Below, piece by piece: positions 21,009 through 30,524 of a stretch of DNA of 64,000 bases; within the stretch, counting starts at the first letter, position 1, and the number at the start of each line of letters is the position of its first letter. Below the pieces are notes generated by a model. The model saw only the letters and a program-made list of their open reading frames with translations. It was not told the origin of the DNA and ran no database searches. The stretch covers positions 26,339,347 through 26,403,346 of the forward strand of contig OZ022345.1 in NCBI GenBank assembly GCA_963989245.1, read 5' to 3'. The position numbers were made by a program, and so were the translations under genes. This DNA comes from Nansenia antarctica (lineage: Eukaryota > Chordata > Actinopteri > Argentiniformes > Microstomatidae).

Positions 21009-22091
21009 CTGGCAGCATTGATTTTACAGCAGTGCAATGACCCTCACCACTATACAACAAAGACGCGCGCGATTTTTTTCGCGTGCACGCGCATGAAACG
21101 CGCACGCGCGCTCAAAACAAGTTTTTTTTTTTTTTTTTTTTTCTAATCACAGCCAAAACTAGAGGATGGCCAAAAAAATAAAATAATGAATATACAGAAT
21201 ATAAACTTGTGACTGACAGTCACATACACACACAAAGATCATCAGCTATAATATAATACGAAGTAGGCCTACATGAGCACAAAAGCGGCTAACGTTACTG
21301 ATTAACTGTTTACTGTAGTGCAGAGAGATGGTAGTCGTAGGCGGCGTATCAAATGACAAAGCTAAACGTTTAATGAAGGACATGAACGATTGTCAACAAC
21401 ACACTCAAGCAGTAAATAGAACAGTCTAAACAACTTGGGTACTACGGACGGAACAATAGTCTCAACCTATAGTTCCGTGCGTGAATTATGTCAACCCACC
21501 ACATTACAGAAGTAAAATCACAGTCAGATGGAGCATTCGGTAAACAGCTGAGTATCAGCTGAGTTAAAGAAAACAAACTCTTACCTTTGATGAGACCCAC
21601 ATGAGCCCTGTTTTCCCGTACTTCTCCCGTGTGTCTCTTATTGTCCAAATGTTCCCTGAATTTTAGCTGCATGTTTTTCCAGCATGTAATTCCGTTGTCA
21701 ATAAAAAAATCGTCTCCCCTTCTTTTCCCCTTGACAATACTGTGTCGTTGCTAAAGTGACGGCACATAAGAATCGTTTTTTGACTTGCTAATGTCTGCTA
21801 ACGTAGCACTTGAAACTGGCGCCGTTCTCTGGACTGCAGCTGCTCCCGCGTTAGCATTAGCATCCATCTTTTCTTCTCCCTTCTCACGGTCACGAGCTCA
21901 AATGACACTTGTCGGCCGATCTAACTCTTAACACTCACTTACAGGACTTCTGACACCATGTCGTGTTATTCTATTAAACATACACGTGAGTCCTTCTGTA
22001 TTTCAATGTAAGTGTCTTTATTTTAACTCGCTCTGTAAGCTCTACAATACCGGTCTCTTGTTGTCTCGTCGTAACCTGCCCACCTGACCTG
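21009..22091. other. Intronic stretch without exons
   Basis: It holds a CG-rich alternating purine/pyrimidine patch (cgcgcgcgat to cacgcgcgctc, about 21063-21113) and poly(T) at 21122-21141. No supported exon is seen. On the - strand it lies in the large intron of the zinc-finger gene. Confidence 0.5.
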
Positions 22092-22093
22092 GG

Positions 22094-22249
22094 GGGTATT
22101 CCATCAACGTCGCTAAAGGAAAATCCTGGCTTATTTTTGATAACTCTCGCGAGACCTATCAGAATATGCCTGGATATTTGTAAGAACTCTCGCGAGATTT
22201 ATCAGACTAAACCTGGATTTTCCCTTTAGCGATGTTGATGGAATACCCC
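22094..22249. mobile_element. Small MITE with GGGGTATTCC ends
   Basis: An inverted repeat of about 27 bp (ggggtattccatcaacgtcg... and ...cgatgttgatggaatacccc) flanks a short centre with two 'actctcgcgaga' copies. CTGG on both sides may be the TSD. No coding capacity. Confidence 0.8.
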
Positions 22250-22421
22250 CTGGATGTCACTACGGTGGCCTGTACACAATAACAATAATACCACAGTTCA
22301 CATTTAGACCAATCAGGAGCCCTTGTGTCACGTCGTCAACTGAATGTCATTAATCTGATTTTGGATCAGCGGTTAGAGAGAGATGGGCGTGGATTTAGGT
22401 ACACTTTTAGTCAACATCCAT

Positions 22422-23002
22422 TGTCATGGTTTCTTAGGTTTTCATTTATTTTAGAGACATCTAGTGGACATTTTATGACATTACATTTGTTACTGCCTTT
22501 ATTCAGTTTCGGTTTTGATTAGTCACATGACGAACATTAGTCACATGACGTGAGCACACTGTTCAGACGTGATAGCTCGTAGCAGCAGCTAGTTGAGAGG
22601 AAAGCTCCGGAGAATCTCTTTGTTTACATTCTTGCCCTGGAAAAGGCTTTGCTTGTAAGTTGCCTTTTCTTTTCTTGTTTAACTACAATGTATACTGTAT
22701 ATGTTTATAAATGCATAGCTTATATTATTTAAGTATAACTATTTGTATTGCTATATTGATATTATATGTTGGCTACATACTGTTGATGTTGAAAGTGTAA
22801 CAGTATAGTTTTGAGCATTACAGTAATTGTACTCTTATGTTTATTTACAGTTTTACAAAATAACCAAACGACCATTCATGTTTTCTGAAGATTTAGTAAA
22901 GAACCAAACTTTACTCCAGCGTCTGAGGATTCATTTATGTGTCAGTGTGTGTTCGCTATCTGTGGAAGTTGCGCCCTGGTTACGCGCAGTGGGAACAGAA
23001 TA
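22422..23002 (+). repeat. 5' LTR of the BEL/Pao element
   Basis: It starts TGTCATGGTTTC and by alignment to the 3' copy ends ...GGGAACAGAATA. It contains two 'attagtcacatgacg' direct repeats, possible E-box-containing regulatory sites. The 3' end is not the usual CA. The sequence after it (gtaaaaaagcaacc) does not start with TGG, so a tRNA primer site is not obvious. Confidence 0.92.
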
Positions 23003-23108
23003 GTAAAAAAGCAACCACTCAGCGGGCGGATCGACTCAAGGAGAGAGATCTTCAGCGCAAGCACTGCTCCCCATCATCCTTGCTCACGCCAAGCACACAG
23101 CAATATTC

Positions 23109-26100
23109 ATGATGGAAGAGTTGAGCAATGCTGAGACAAGGTCAGTGGCCTCTAGCACATCTAGGTCTTTTAAATCAACAGCCAGTAGGGCAGCTGTCAA
23201 TGCACGTGTCAAAGTGGAAGTAGCACGCACACGTGCTGGCTATGCAAAAATGGAATCAGAGATTATGATCGAAAAAGCCCAAATGGAAGCAAAATTAAAG
23301 AACTTGCTGCATGAGAAAGAAGTGGCAGAAGCCATCGCTGAAGCTAATGTTCTTGAAGCAGCAGCGGAGGAAGAAAACAACGGTATCGAAGCTGTCATTC
23401 ATGCCACTGTTGACCGCACACGCCAGTACGTAGAACAACAGTCACAGTTACCACTATCTGCCGAAGATGTTAAGGACTCTATAGCCAATCTGGAACCGAT
23501 AGTCCATAGGCTGAGATCCTCCTCACCACCCAGACAGCGTCTGACTGTTTCATACGAGAGACAGCACTCCTCCACCGTGAAGCATGAGCACAGCTCTCCA
23601 TCACTGCGACCTAGTAGGCCAAAGACATCAGAGCAGCTCACACCCAGCAGGCCCAAGGGTTCACCATACAAACCAACAGGAAGCGGTGACACAACCGACA
23701 TCAGTGATGTGGCTCGGTACCTAGCACGCAGAGACCTCGTAACCTCCGGTCTCACCAAGTTCGATGATCACCCAGAAAATTACTGGGCATGGAAGTCGTC
23801 CTTCAAGAACGCCATTGACGGACTACTACTCAGTGCTAATGAAGAGATGGACCTCATGATTAAGTGGTTAGGGAGTGAATCTGCAAAGCACGTGAAACGA
23901 ATAAGAGCAGTACATGTAAGTCATTCATCTCAAGGTCTATGCAAAGCTTGGGAACGCTTAGAAGAGTGCTTCGGGTCTCCAGAGGTAATTGAAAAGTCCC
24001 TCTTCGACAGGCTGGAGAACTTCCCAAAGATCAGCAATAAAGATCCTGTGAAGCTGAGAGAGCTAAGTGACCTTCTCCAAGAGTTGGAAGCAGCCATGTT
24101 CGAAGGTTACCTGCCTGGTTTGAGCTATCTGGACACTTCACGCGGCATTTTGCCCATCGTAGACAAGTTGCCCTACAACATCCAAGAGAAATGGATATCA
24201 CAGGGTTCCAGATACAAAGCTGAGCGACAGGTAGTTTTTCCCCCATTCACATTCTTCTGCGAGTTCATCACCAAAGAGGCACGAGCTCGCAATGACCCAA
24301 GCTTCAGGCTATCGATGAGTAACACAGCCCAGATGAAGTCAGAGCAGCCATTCAAGAGACAAAGTAAGAGCATGGTCTCTGCACGTAAGACAGATGTCTC
24401 TCACGAGAAAGACACACGAGACGGTTCAGGCCGAACAGCAGTGGACATGAAAAAACTATGCCCTCTCCATAAGAAGCCACACCCCCTAACACGCTGCAGA
24501 GGTTTCAGAAGCAAGCCCCTCGAGGAGCGCAAGGCCTTCCTCAAAGACAACGGTGTCTGCTTCAGATGTTGTTCCACAACTACTCATCTAGCCAAGAACT
24601 GCACCACAGCCATCAAGTGCATGGAATGTGAGAGTAACAGCCACACCACGGCTCTTCATCCAGGACCTCCGCCTCCAGCCCCATCTGAGGATGGCGGGGA
24701 GGGAGAAGGAGGATCAGACCAATCTGCAGTCACCTCAAATTGCACAGAAGTCTGTGGAGAGGGTCAAAGCGGCAGATCCTGCTCGAAGATTTGCCTGGTG
24801 AATATATTCCCAGAAGCACACCCAGAGAGAGCAACCAGAGCATATGTTGTGCTGGATGACCAAAGCAACAGGTCGCTTGCAAGGTCTGAATTCTTTGATA
24901 TGTTCCACATCAAGGGGTCAGATTCAGCATTCACACTTCGTACATGTGCAGGTACAACTCAGATGACAGGAAGGAGAGCCACAGGCTTTGTGGTGGAATC
25001 TGTGGATGGAGCTACAACAGTGACACTACCTACACTAATAGAGTGTAACAACATTCCCACCGAAAGAGCTGAGATACCTACGCCAGAAGCAGCGTTGCAT
25101 CATTCCCACCTCAAGCCCATAGCATATGGTATACCACCTTTGGATTCTAAAGCACAGATCCTTCTCTTGCTAGGCCGAGACATCCTTAGAGTTCATAAAG
25201 TGCGGGAGCAACGGAACGGTCCACATGACGCCCCCTACGCACAACGACTCGACCTGGGATGGGTCATCATAGGAGAAGTCTGCCTAGAGGCAGCCCACAA
25301 GCCTTCAGACATCCAAAGCTACCGCACCAATGTGCTTGAGAACCAACGCCCTTCATTCTTCAGCCCATGTCCGAACAGGATCCAGGTGAAGGAGCAATAT
25401 GTTCCGAAGCCAGCACATCAGATTGCCCCAGCGCAAGGCACCCACAGTATCCGGGAATGCAACTTAGGGAGCACCATCTTCAACACGTCCGAGGATGACA
25501 ACAAGATTGGACTCTCTATTGAAGACAGACTGTTCTTAAAGGTCATGGACAAAGAAATGTATATGGATGACTGCAACAGCTGGGTGGCACCATTGCCATT
25601 CAGAACACCACGTCAGCAACTCCCTCACAGCCGAGGCCAGGCCCTCACACGACTTACCTCTCTTCAAAACACACTGGAGAAAAGGCCCGAGATGAAGAGG
25701 CACTTCATCGCGTTCATGCAGAACATCTTCGACCGTGATCATGCTGAGCTGGCTCCTACATTGGAGAACGGACAAGAATGTTGGTACTTACCTATCTTCT
25801 GGGTTTATCACCCTCAGAAGCCAGGCCAGATTCGAGTCGTCTTCGATTCCAGTGCAAAATGGAAAGGCGTGTCACTGAACGATGTTCTCCTTTCTGGTCC
25901 GGACTTAAATAACAGCCTCTTAGGAGTACTGGTGCGATTCAGACGAGAACCGATCGCTGTCACTGTGGACATAGAACAAATGTTTCACAGCTTCGTTGTG
26001 AAAGAAGACCACAGGAACTTTCTCCGCTTTCTGTGGTACGAGGACAACGATCCTAGGAACGACATATGTGAGTACCGCATGAAGGTTCACGTATTCGGGA

Positions 26101-28832
26101 ACAGTCCCTCTCCTGCGGTGGCAATCTATGGTCTCAGACGTGCTGCAGCTCATGGTGAAGAAGAATTTGGGTCTGACGCCAAACAGTTCATCAAAAGAGA
26201 GTTCTACGTTGACGACGGACTCCTGTCAAGGCCCACAGCACGTGAAGCCATCGACCTACTGAAGCGGACACAGGAGATGCTTGCTGTGTCGAACCTGCGA
26301 CTTCACAAAGTTGCTTCCAACAGCCAGGAGGTTATGGAAGCATTCTCTGCTGAGGACCGAGCAAAGGGACTCAAAGACCTAAACTTGGATGTCGATCCCA
26401 CTCCTATTCAACGGAGCCTTGGAGTGAGTTGGGATCTGAAGAAAGATGTCTTCACGTTTCAAGTAGCAGAATCCACAAAGCTTTTCACACGTAGGGGTGT
26501 TCTAGCTACTGTCAACGGCCTCTTCGATCCACTTGGATTCGTTGCGCCAGTTACGATACAGGGAAAGATCCTGTTACGAGAGCTCACAAACGAAGCCTCC
26601 GACTGGGACTCTCCTCTTCCTCCAGAAAGGGAAGATGAGTGGAACGCTTGGAGAAGCTCTCTTCAAGACCTCAGGCAGTTGGAGATCCCAAGAACCTATT
26701 CTGCTTCTACAATCTCAACAGCCATAAGAAAGGAGCTACACGTGTTCTCAGACGCTTCAGTGAAGGCTATTGCAGCAGTCGCCTATCTCCAAGTAATTGA
26801 TGTTGAGCAAAAATGTCAAGTAGGATTTGTCCTTGGAAAAGCTAAGTTAACTCCACAGTCGGCTCACACTATCCCAAGATTGGAGTTGGGAGCTGCCGTG
26901 TTGGGTGTGGAAGTCGCTGAGCTAGTCACAAGCGAGCTAGATATAGCTCTGGATGCTGTCAAGTTCTATACAGATAGCCGAGTTGTCCTAGGATACATTA
27001 GCAACCAGACAAGAAGGTTCTATGTATATGTGAGCAACAGAGTGCAGCGTATACGGCGGTCTTCTGAACCAACCCAGTGGCACTACATCTCCACAAGCCA
27101 TAACCCAGCTGACCTTGGCACACGTTCTGTGCCTGCAGCTATGCTAGGTGAGACAACCTGGCTTAGAGGACCAACGTTTCTGCTACAAGTAGAGGAACCA
27201 TCATCACCTGAAGTCTTTGACCTCATCAACCCGGACTCAGACATAGAGGTGCGGGCACACATCACCAACCTGCCCAACGACAGAACACACCTTGGATCTC
27301 ACAGATTCGAGCGTTTTTCCTCATGGAAGCGACTTGTGAGAGCAACAAGTTCACTCATCCACATCGTGGAATCCTGTAAGGCTACCAGCAAAGATCAGGA
27401 TCAAACTTGCAGTTCATGGCATCACTGCAAGCAGCCTCGCACAGCTGAAGAACTGACAAAAGCTGAACTCATCATCATCAAATGCGTGCAAGGAGAGGCT
27501 TACAAGGACGAACTTGCGTGCATAGCAAGTGGAAAGGACATCTCAAGAAGTAGTCCTCTGAAGAAACTCAATCCCTATTGCGACGAAGAAGGCCTCCTGA
27601 GAATAGGGGGACGGCTCAGACATTCAGATCTCGCCTACAAGGAAAAACACCCTCTTGTTATTCCGGGACGGAAACACATCGCAAAGCTACTTGTGGAACA
27701 CCATCACCAAAGGGTGATGCACCAAGGCCGAGTCTTTACCGAAGGCGCTGTCCGCACTGCAGGGTACTGGATCATGGGAGCAAGACGACTGATCAAAGGC
27801 ATCCTTCACGACTGTGTAACCTGCAAGAAGCTCAGAGGCAGAGTGACGGAACAGAGGATGGCCGACCTACCTGTTGATCGCCTGAGTACTGAACCCCCAT
27901 TCACCTACGTGGGACTGGACGTCTTCGGCCCCTGGCATGTAAGCACAAGACGCACAAGAGGAGGACAGGCAAACAGTAAAAGATGGGCTGTTCTTTTCAC
28001 ATGTCTAAGTATGCGCGCTGTCCACATCGAATTGATTGAGTCAATGGACACATCATGCTTTATCAATGCGCTACGCAGGTTCTTTAGTCTAAGAGGACCT
28101 GCCAAACAGATCAGATCAGATTGTGGAACAAATTTCACAGGCGCATGCCGAGAGCTGAACATTCTGCTGACCGACCCCAACATGCCTAGCATTCGAAAGT
28201 ACCTGGGAGAAGAGGGCTGCTCATGGGTCTTCAACCCACCTCATTCATCCCACATGGGAGGCTCCTGGGAAAGGATGATAGGGATATCAAGGCGCATACT
28301 TGACTCCATGTTGCTCAAGGCTTGCCCTTCTCGCCTGACTCATGAAGTTCTCTCCACCCTGATGGCAGAGGTTACAGCCATAATCAACGCCAGACCTCTC
28401 ACCCCCATCTCAATGGATCCAGACTCTCCTTTTCTTCTAACACCAGCTATGCTTCTTACGCAGAAGATGTGCACTCCACTTCCTCCTCCGGGAAATTTCA
28501 GTGATACGGACCTCCACAGACAGCAGTGGAAACAGGTTCAGCACCTTGCAAATACTTTCTGGAGCCGATGGAGACATGAATACCTCACGACACTACAGAG
28601 TCGCAGCAAGTGGCAAGAGGAACGTCCGAACCTCAAAGTAGGGGATTTGGTCCTTCTCAAAGATGCTCAAGCTAAGCGCAACGACTGGCCCTTAGGACTA
28701 GTCAGCCAGACATTCCCTGACAAGGACGGGAAGATCAGAAGAATCGAAGTGAAGATCACCAAACATGGGACGGCTAAAACGTTCTTGAGACCAATATCTG
28801 AGACAGTGCTTCTCATGTCGCCAAAGGACTGA
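23109..28832 (+). CDS. gag-pol: BEL/Pao Gag-Pol polyprotein, open throughout
   Basis: 1907 residues, starting ATGATGGAAGAG at 23109. N to C: charged coiled-coil-like start (about 15-100); DUF1759-type gag (about 210-370); Cys/His knuckles (CFRCC...H...C, CMECE...H, about 485-520); DUF1758-type protease with LDDQSN (about 581); Pao-type RT with TVDIEQMF and catalytic FYVDDGL (about 1032); peptidase A17-like segment; RNase H with FSDAS (about 1213), an ELGAA segment and YTDSR; integrase HHCC (HHHQRVMH to CVTCKKL, about 1528-1570) and catalytic D (GLDVFG, about 1602), D (IRSDCGTNF, about 1669), E (GGSWERM, about 1718). All key residues are present. Gag and pol share one frame, as is usual for the clade. 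No envelope gene. Confidence 0.95.
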   Translation: MMEELSNAETRSVASSTSRSFKSTASRAAVNARVKVEVARTRAGYAKMESEIMIEKAQMEAKLKNLLHEKEVAEAIAEANVLEAAAEEENNGIEAVIHATVDRTRQYVEQQSQLPLSAEDVKDSIANLEPIVHRLRSSSPPRQRLTVSYERQHSSTVKHEHSSPSLRPSRPKTSEQLTPSRPKGSPYKPTGSGDTTDISDVARYLARRDLVTSGLTKFDDHPENYWAWKSSFKNAIDGLLLSANEEMDLMIKWLGSESAKHVKRIRAVHVSHSSQGLCKAWERLEECFGSPEVIEKSLFDRLENFPKISNKDPVKLRELSDLLQELEAAMFEGYLPGLSYLDTSRGILPIVDKLPYNIQEKWISQGSRYKAERQVVFPPFTFFCEFITKEARARNDPSFRLSMSNTAQMKSEQPFKRQSKSMVSARKTDVSHEKDTRDGSGRTAVDMKKLCPLHKKPHPLTRCRGFRSKPLEERKAFLKDNGVCFRCCSTTTHLAKNCTTAIKCMECESNSHTTALHPGPPPPAPSEDGGEGEGGSDQSAVTSNCTEVCGEGQSGRSCSKICLVNIFPEAHPERATRAYVVLDDQSNRSLARSEFFDMFHIKGSDSAFTLRTCAGTTQMTGRRATGFVVESVDGATTVTLPTLIECNNIPTERAEIPTPEAALHHSHLKPIAYGIPPLDSKAQILLLLGRDILRVHKVREQRNGPHDAPYAQRLDLGWVIIGEVCLEAAHKPSDIQSYRTNVLENQRPSFFSPCPNRIQVKEQYVPKPAHQIAPAQGTHSIRECNLGSTIFNTSEDDNKIGLSIEDRLFLKVMDKEMYMDDCNSWVAPLPFRTPRQQLPHSRGQALTRLTSLQNTLEKRPEMKRHFIAFMQNIFDRDHAELAPTLENGQECWYLPIFWVYHPQKPGQIRVVFDSSAKWKGVSLNDVLLSGPDLNNSLLGVLVRFRREPIAVTVDIEQMFHSFVVKEDHRNFLRFLWYEDNDPRNDICEYRMKVHVFGNSPSPAVAIYGLRRAAAHGEEEFGSDAKQFIKREFYVDDGLLSRPTAREAIDLLKRTQEMLAVSNLRLHKVASNSQEVMEAFSAEDRAKGLKDLNLDVDPTPIQRSLGVSWDLKKDVFTFQVAESTKLFTRRGVLATVNGLFDPLGFVAPVTIQGKILLRELTNEASDWDSPLPPEREDEWNAWRSSLQDLRQLEIPRTYSASTISTAIRKELHVFSDASVKAIAAVAYLQVIDVEQKCQVGFVLGKAKLTPQSAHTIPRLELGAAVLGVEVAELVTSELDIALDAVKFYTDSRVVLGYISNQTRRFYVYVSNRVQRIRRSSEPTQWHYISTSHNPADLGTRSVPAAMLGETTWLRGPTFLLQVEEPSSPEVFDLINPDSDIEVRAHITNLPNDRTHLGSHRFERFSSWKRLVRATSSLIHIVESCKATSKDQDQTCSSWHHCKQPRTAEELTKAELIIIKCVQGEAYKDELACIASGKDISRSSPLKKLNPYCDEEGLLRIGGRLRHSDLAYKEKHPLVIPGRKHIAKLLVEHHHQRVMHQGRVFTEGAVRTAGYWIMGARRLIKGILHDCVTCKKLRGRVTEQRMADLPVDRLSTEPPFTYVGLDVFGPWHVSTRRTRGGQANSKRWAVLFTCLSMRAVHIELIESMDTSCFINALRRFFSLRGPAKQIRSDCGTNFTGACRELNILLTDPNMPSIRKYLGEEGCSWVFNPPHSSHMGGSWERMIGISRRILDSMLLKACPSRLTHEVLSTLMAEVTAIINARPLTPISMDPDSPFLLTPAMLLTQKMCTPLPPPGNFSDTDLHRQQWKQVQHLANTFWSRWRHEYLTTLQSRSKWQEERPNLKVGDLVLLKDAQAKRNDWPLGLVSQTFPDKDGKIRRIEVKITKHGTAKTFLRPISETVLLMSPKD

Positions 28833-28882
28833 GTATCCCTGAGTTAGTTCATAGTGGTATTTCCTCCATACCAGACGGGGAG

Positions 28883-29459
28883 TGTCATGGTTTCTTAGGT
28901 TTTCATTTTAGAGACATCTAGTGGACATTTTATGACATTACATTTGTTACTGCCTTTATTCAGTTTCGGTTTTGATTAGTCACATGACGAACATTAGTCA
29001 CATGACGTGAGCACACTGTTCAGACGTGATAGCTCGTAGCAGCAGCTAGTTGAGAGGAAAGCTCCGGAGAATCTCTTTGTTTACATTCTTGCCCTGGAAA
29101 AGGCTTTGCTTGTAAGTTGCCTTTTCTTTTCTTGTTTAACTACAATGTATACTGTATATGTTTATAAATGCATAGCTTATATTATTTAAGTATAACTATT
29201 TGTATTGCTATATTGATATTATATGTTGGCTACATACTGTTGATGTTGAAAGTGTAACAGTATAGTTTTGAGCATTACAGTAATTGTACTCTTATGTTTA
29301 TTTACAGTTTTACAAAATAACCAAACGACCATTCATGTTTTCTGAAGATTTAGTAAAGAACCAAACTTTACTCCAGCGTCTGAGGATTCATTTATGTGTC
29401 AGTGTGTGTTCGCTATCTGTGGAAGTTGCGCCCTGGTTACGCGCAGTGGGAACAGAATA
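28883..29459 (+). repeat. 3' LTR of the BEL/Pao element
   Basis: Near-identical to the 5' LTR. It is preceded by a purine-rich stretch (accagacggggag, about 28870-28882), the likely polypurine tract, and followed by TCCAT and unrelated flank. Confidence 0.93.
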
Positions 29460-29637
29460 TCCATTATAGCGCTGATCTAGGATCAGATATATTTTAATCA
29501 GCTAAAAAAAATGTATTTTTTTTTTTTGAGAATTTTTTTTTTTTTTTTTTTTTTTGTGGACAATCAATTCGTGGCGGAGGAAATTCCATCGTGGCGGCCC
29601 GCCACCAATAAATGCATGTAGAGGAAACACTGCTTAC

Positions 29638-29918
29638 CATCCGTGTCTTCAATCTCCACTTCTACTTTGACCTCTTCTTTCACCATCACTCCCTCCTCCC
29701 TCATTTCTTCTCCTCCATCTTCTTCTTTCACCATCACTCTCTTCTCCTCCACTTCTTCTTTCACCATCACACCATTCTCCTCTACATCTTCTTCCTCCAG
29801 CTTCACTGCCACCATCTCTGGACCCCACCATGTGATTTTCAGGGCTGGAGAACCACAGCCAGATCCGGGGGACTCTGTGGACTCTGGTTCATACATGGTT
29901 ACATGAGCTGAAGAGGAC
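29638..29918 (-). CDS. N-terminal acidic exon of the C2H2 zinc-finger gene
   Basis: The acceptor is CTGCAG|GTCC (29919/29918) and the ATG is at 29896. The coding part is 86 residues plus one base, ending GATG|GTAAGC at 29638 in phase 1. It opens MYEPESTESPGSGCGSPAL, the conserved start of many fish C2H2 proteins, followed by a glutamate-rich region with repeated VMVKEEVE-like units. Joining to the acceptor at 14752 gives an uninterrupted frame into the finger exon, for a total near 380 residues. The N-terminal part is likely a protein-interaction or transcriptional effector segment (inference). A 5' UTR exon must lie further upstream and was not found. Confidence 0.75.
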
Positions 29919-30256
29919 CTGCAGCTAGAAACAATGGAGGCACAAACAGTGCAGAGTCAATTATAAATGACAGCCAACCAGTTCACTGAAAGCCCATCTA
30001 GACTGACAGGACATGTCCTGCAAATGCAATAATCTATGGATTACTGATTGCATTTCTTTGTAATTAAAGGGTCTGGAAAATAGACATTAAACGGTTCCAA
30101 TTGTATTTTGATATCTGATCTTTTAAATACTTTACACAAGAAAAAATGACAATAATCTTCTAGTTAGGCTCAACTTCCTGGTCAGACAGAGGGCTGTATG
30201 GGCGTGGACTTTGCACGCTTGACTGGCAGCTCCCTTTCAAGCAAGCTTGCTGCGTT
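29919..30256. other. Non-coding stretch
   Basis: Upstream intronic or promoter sequence of the - strand zinc-finger gene. No clear promoter element or exon is seen. Confidence 0.45.
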
Positions 30257-30524
30257 ATGAATGAATGAATGAATGAATGGTCTTTATTGTCATTGCTACA
30301 GTACAGGTACCAAACAACGAAATTTAGGAGGGGTGGCTCCCCTGGTGTTAGGAAAGGGAAAAAAAAAAAAAAAACGTAAAAAAAAAATCACAAGAAGGGA
30401 AGGAGCTGGTTTACATAAATAAAGGCTATGTACACTATCCACTATACTATACTGTACAGATAGACGACTAGGGTTGTCATATTGCACAATAGTGTTATTG
30501 CACATTTATTTAAAGTGTCGCAGT

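Larger units (their letters stand above)
22422..29459 (+). mobile_element. Full-length BEL/Pao LTR retrotransposon
   Basis: Two long direct repeats (581 and 577 bp) flank one 1907-codon open frame. TCCAT immediately precedes the left LTR (22417-22421) and follows the right one (29460-29464), a 5-bp TSD. The LTRs differ by eye only by one 4-bp indel (catttattttag versus cattttag), so insertion is recent or the LTRs were converted. The element is inserted in the large intron of the - strand zinc-finger gene, only about 180 bp downstream of the donor of its acidic exon, in the opposite orientation to that gene. Total 7.04 kb. Confidence 0.95.

Noticed and set aside
22422..29459. Endogenous retrovirus with envelope
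   Set aside because: Pol order and motifs are BEL/Pao, and no envelope frame lies between integrase and the 3' LTR.
29564..29911. Plus-strand frames rich in Ser/Phe/His
   Set aside because: They are the antisense of the acidic zinc-finger exon.
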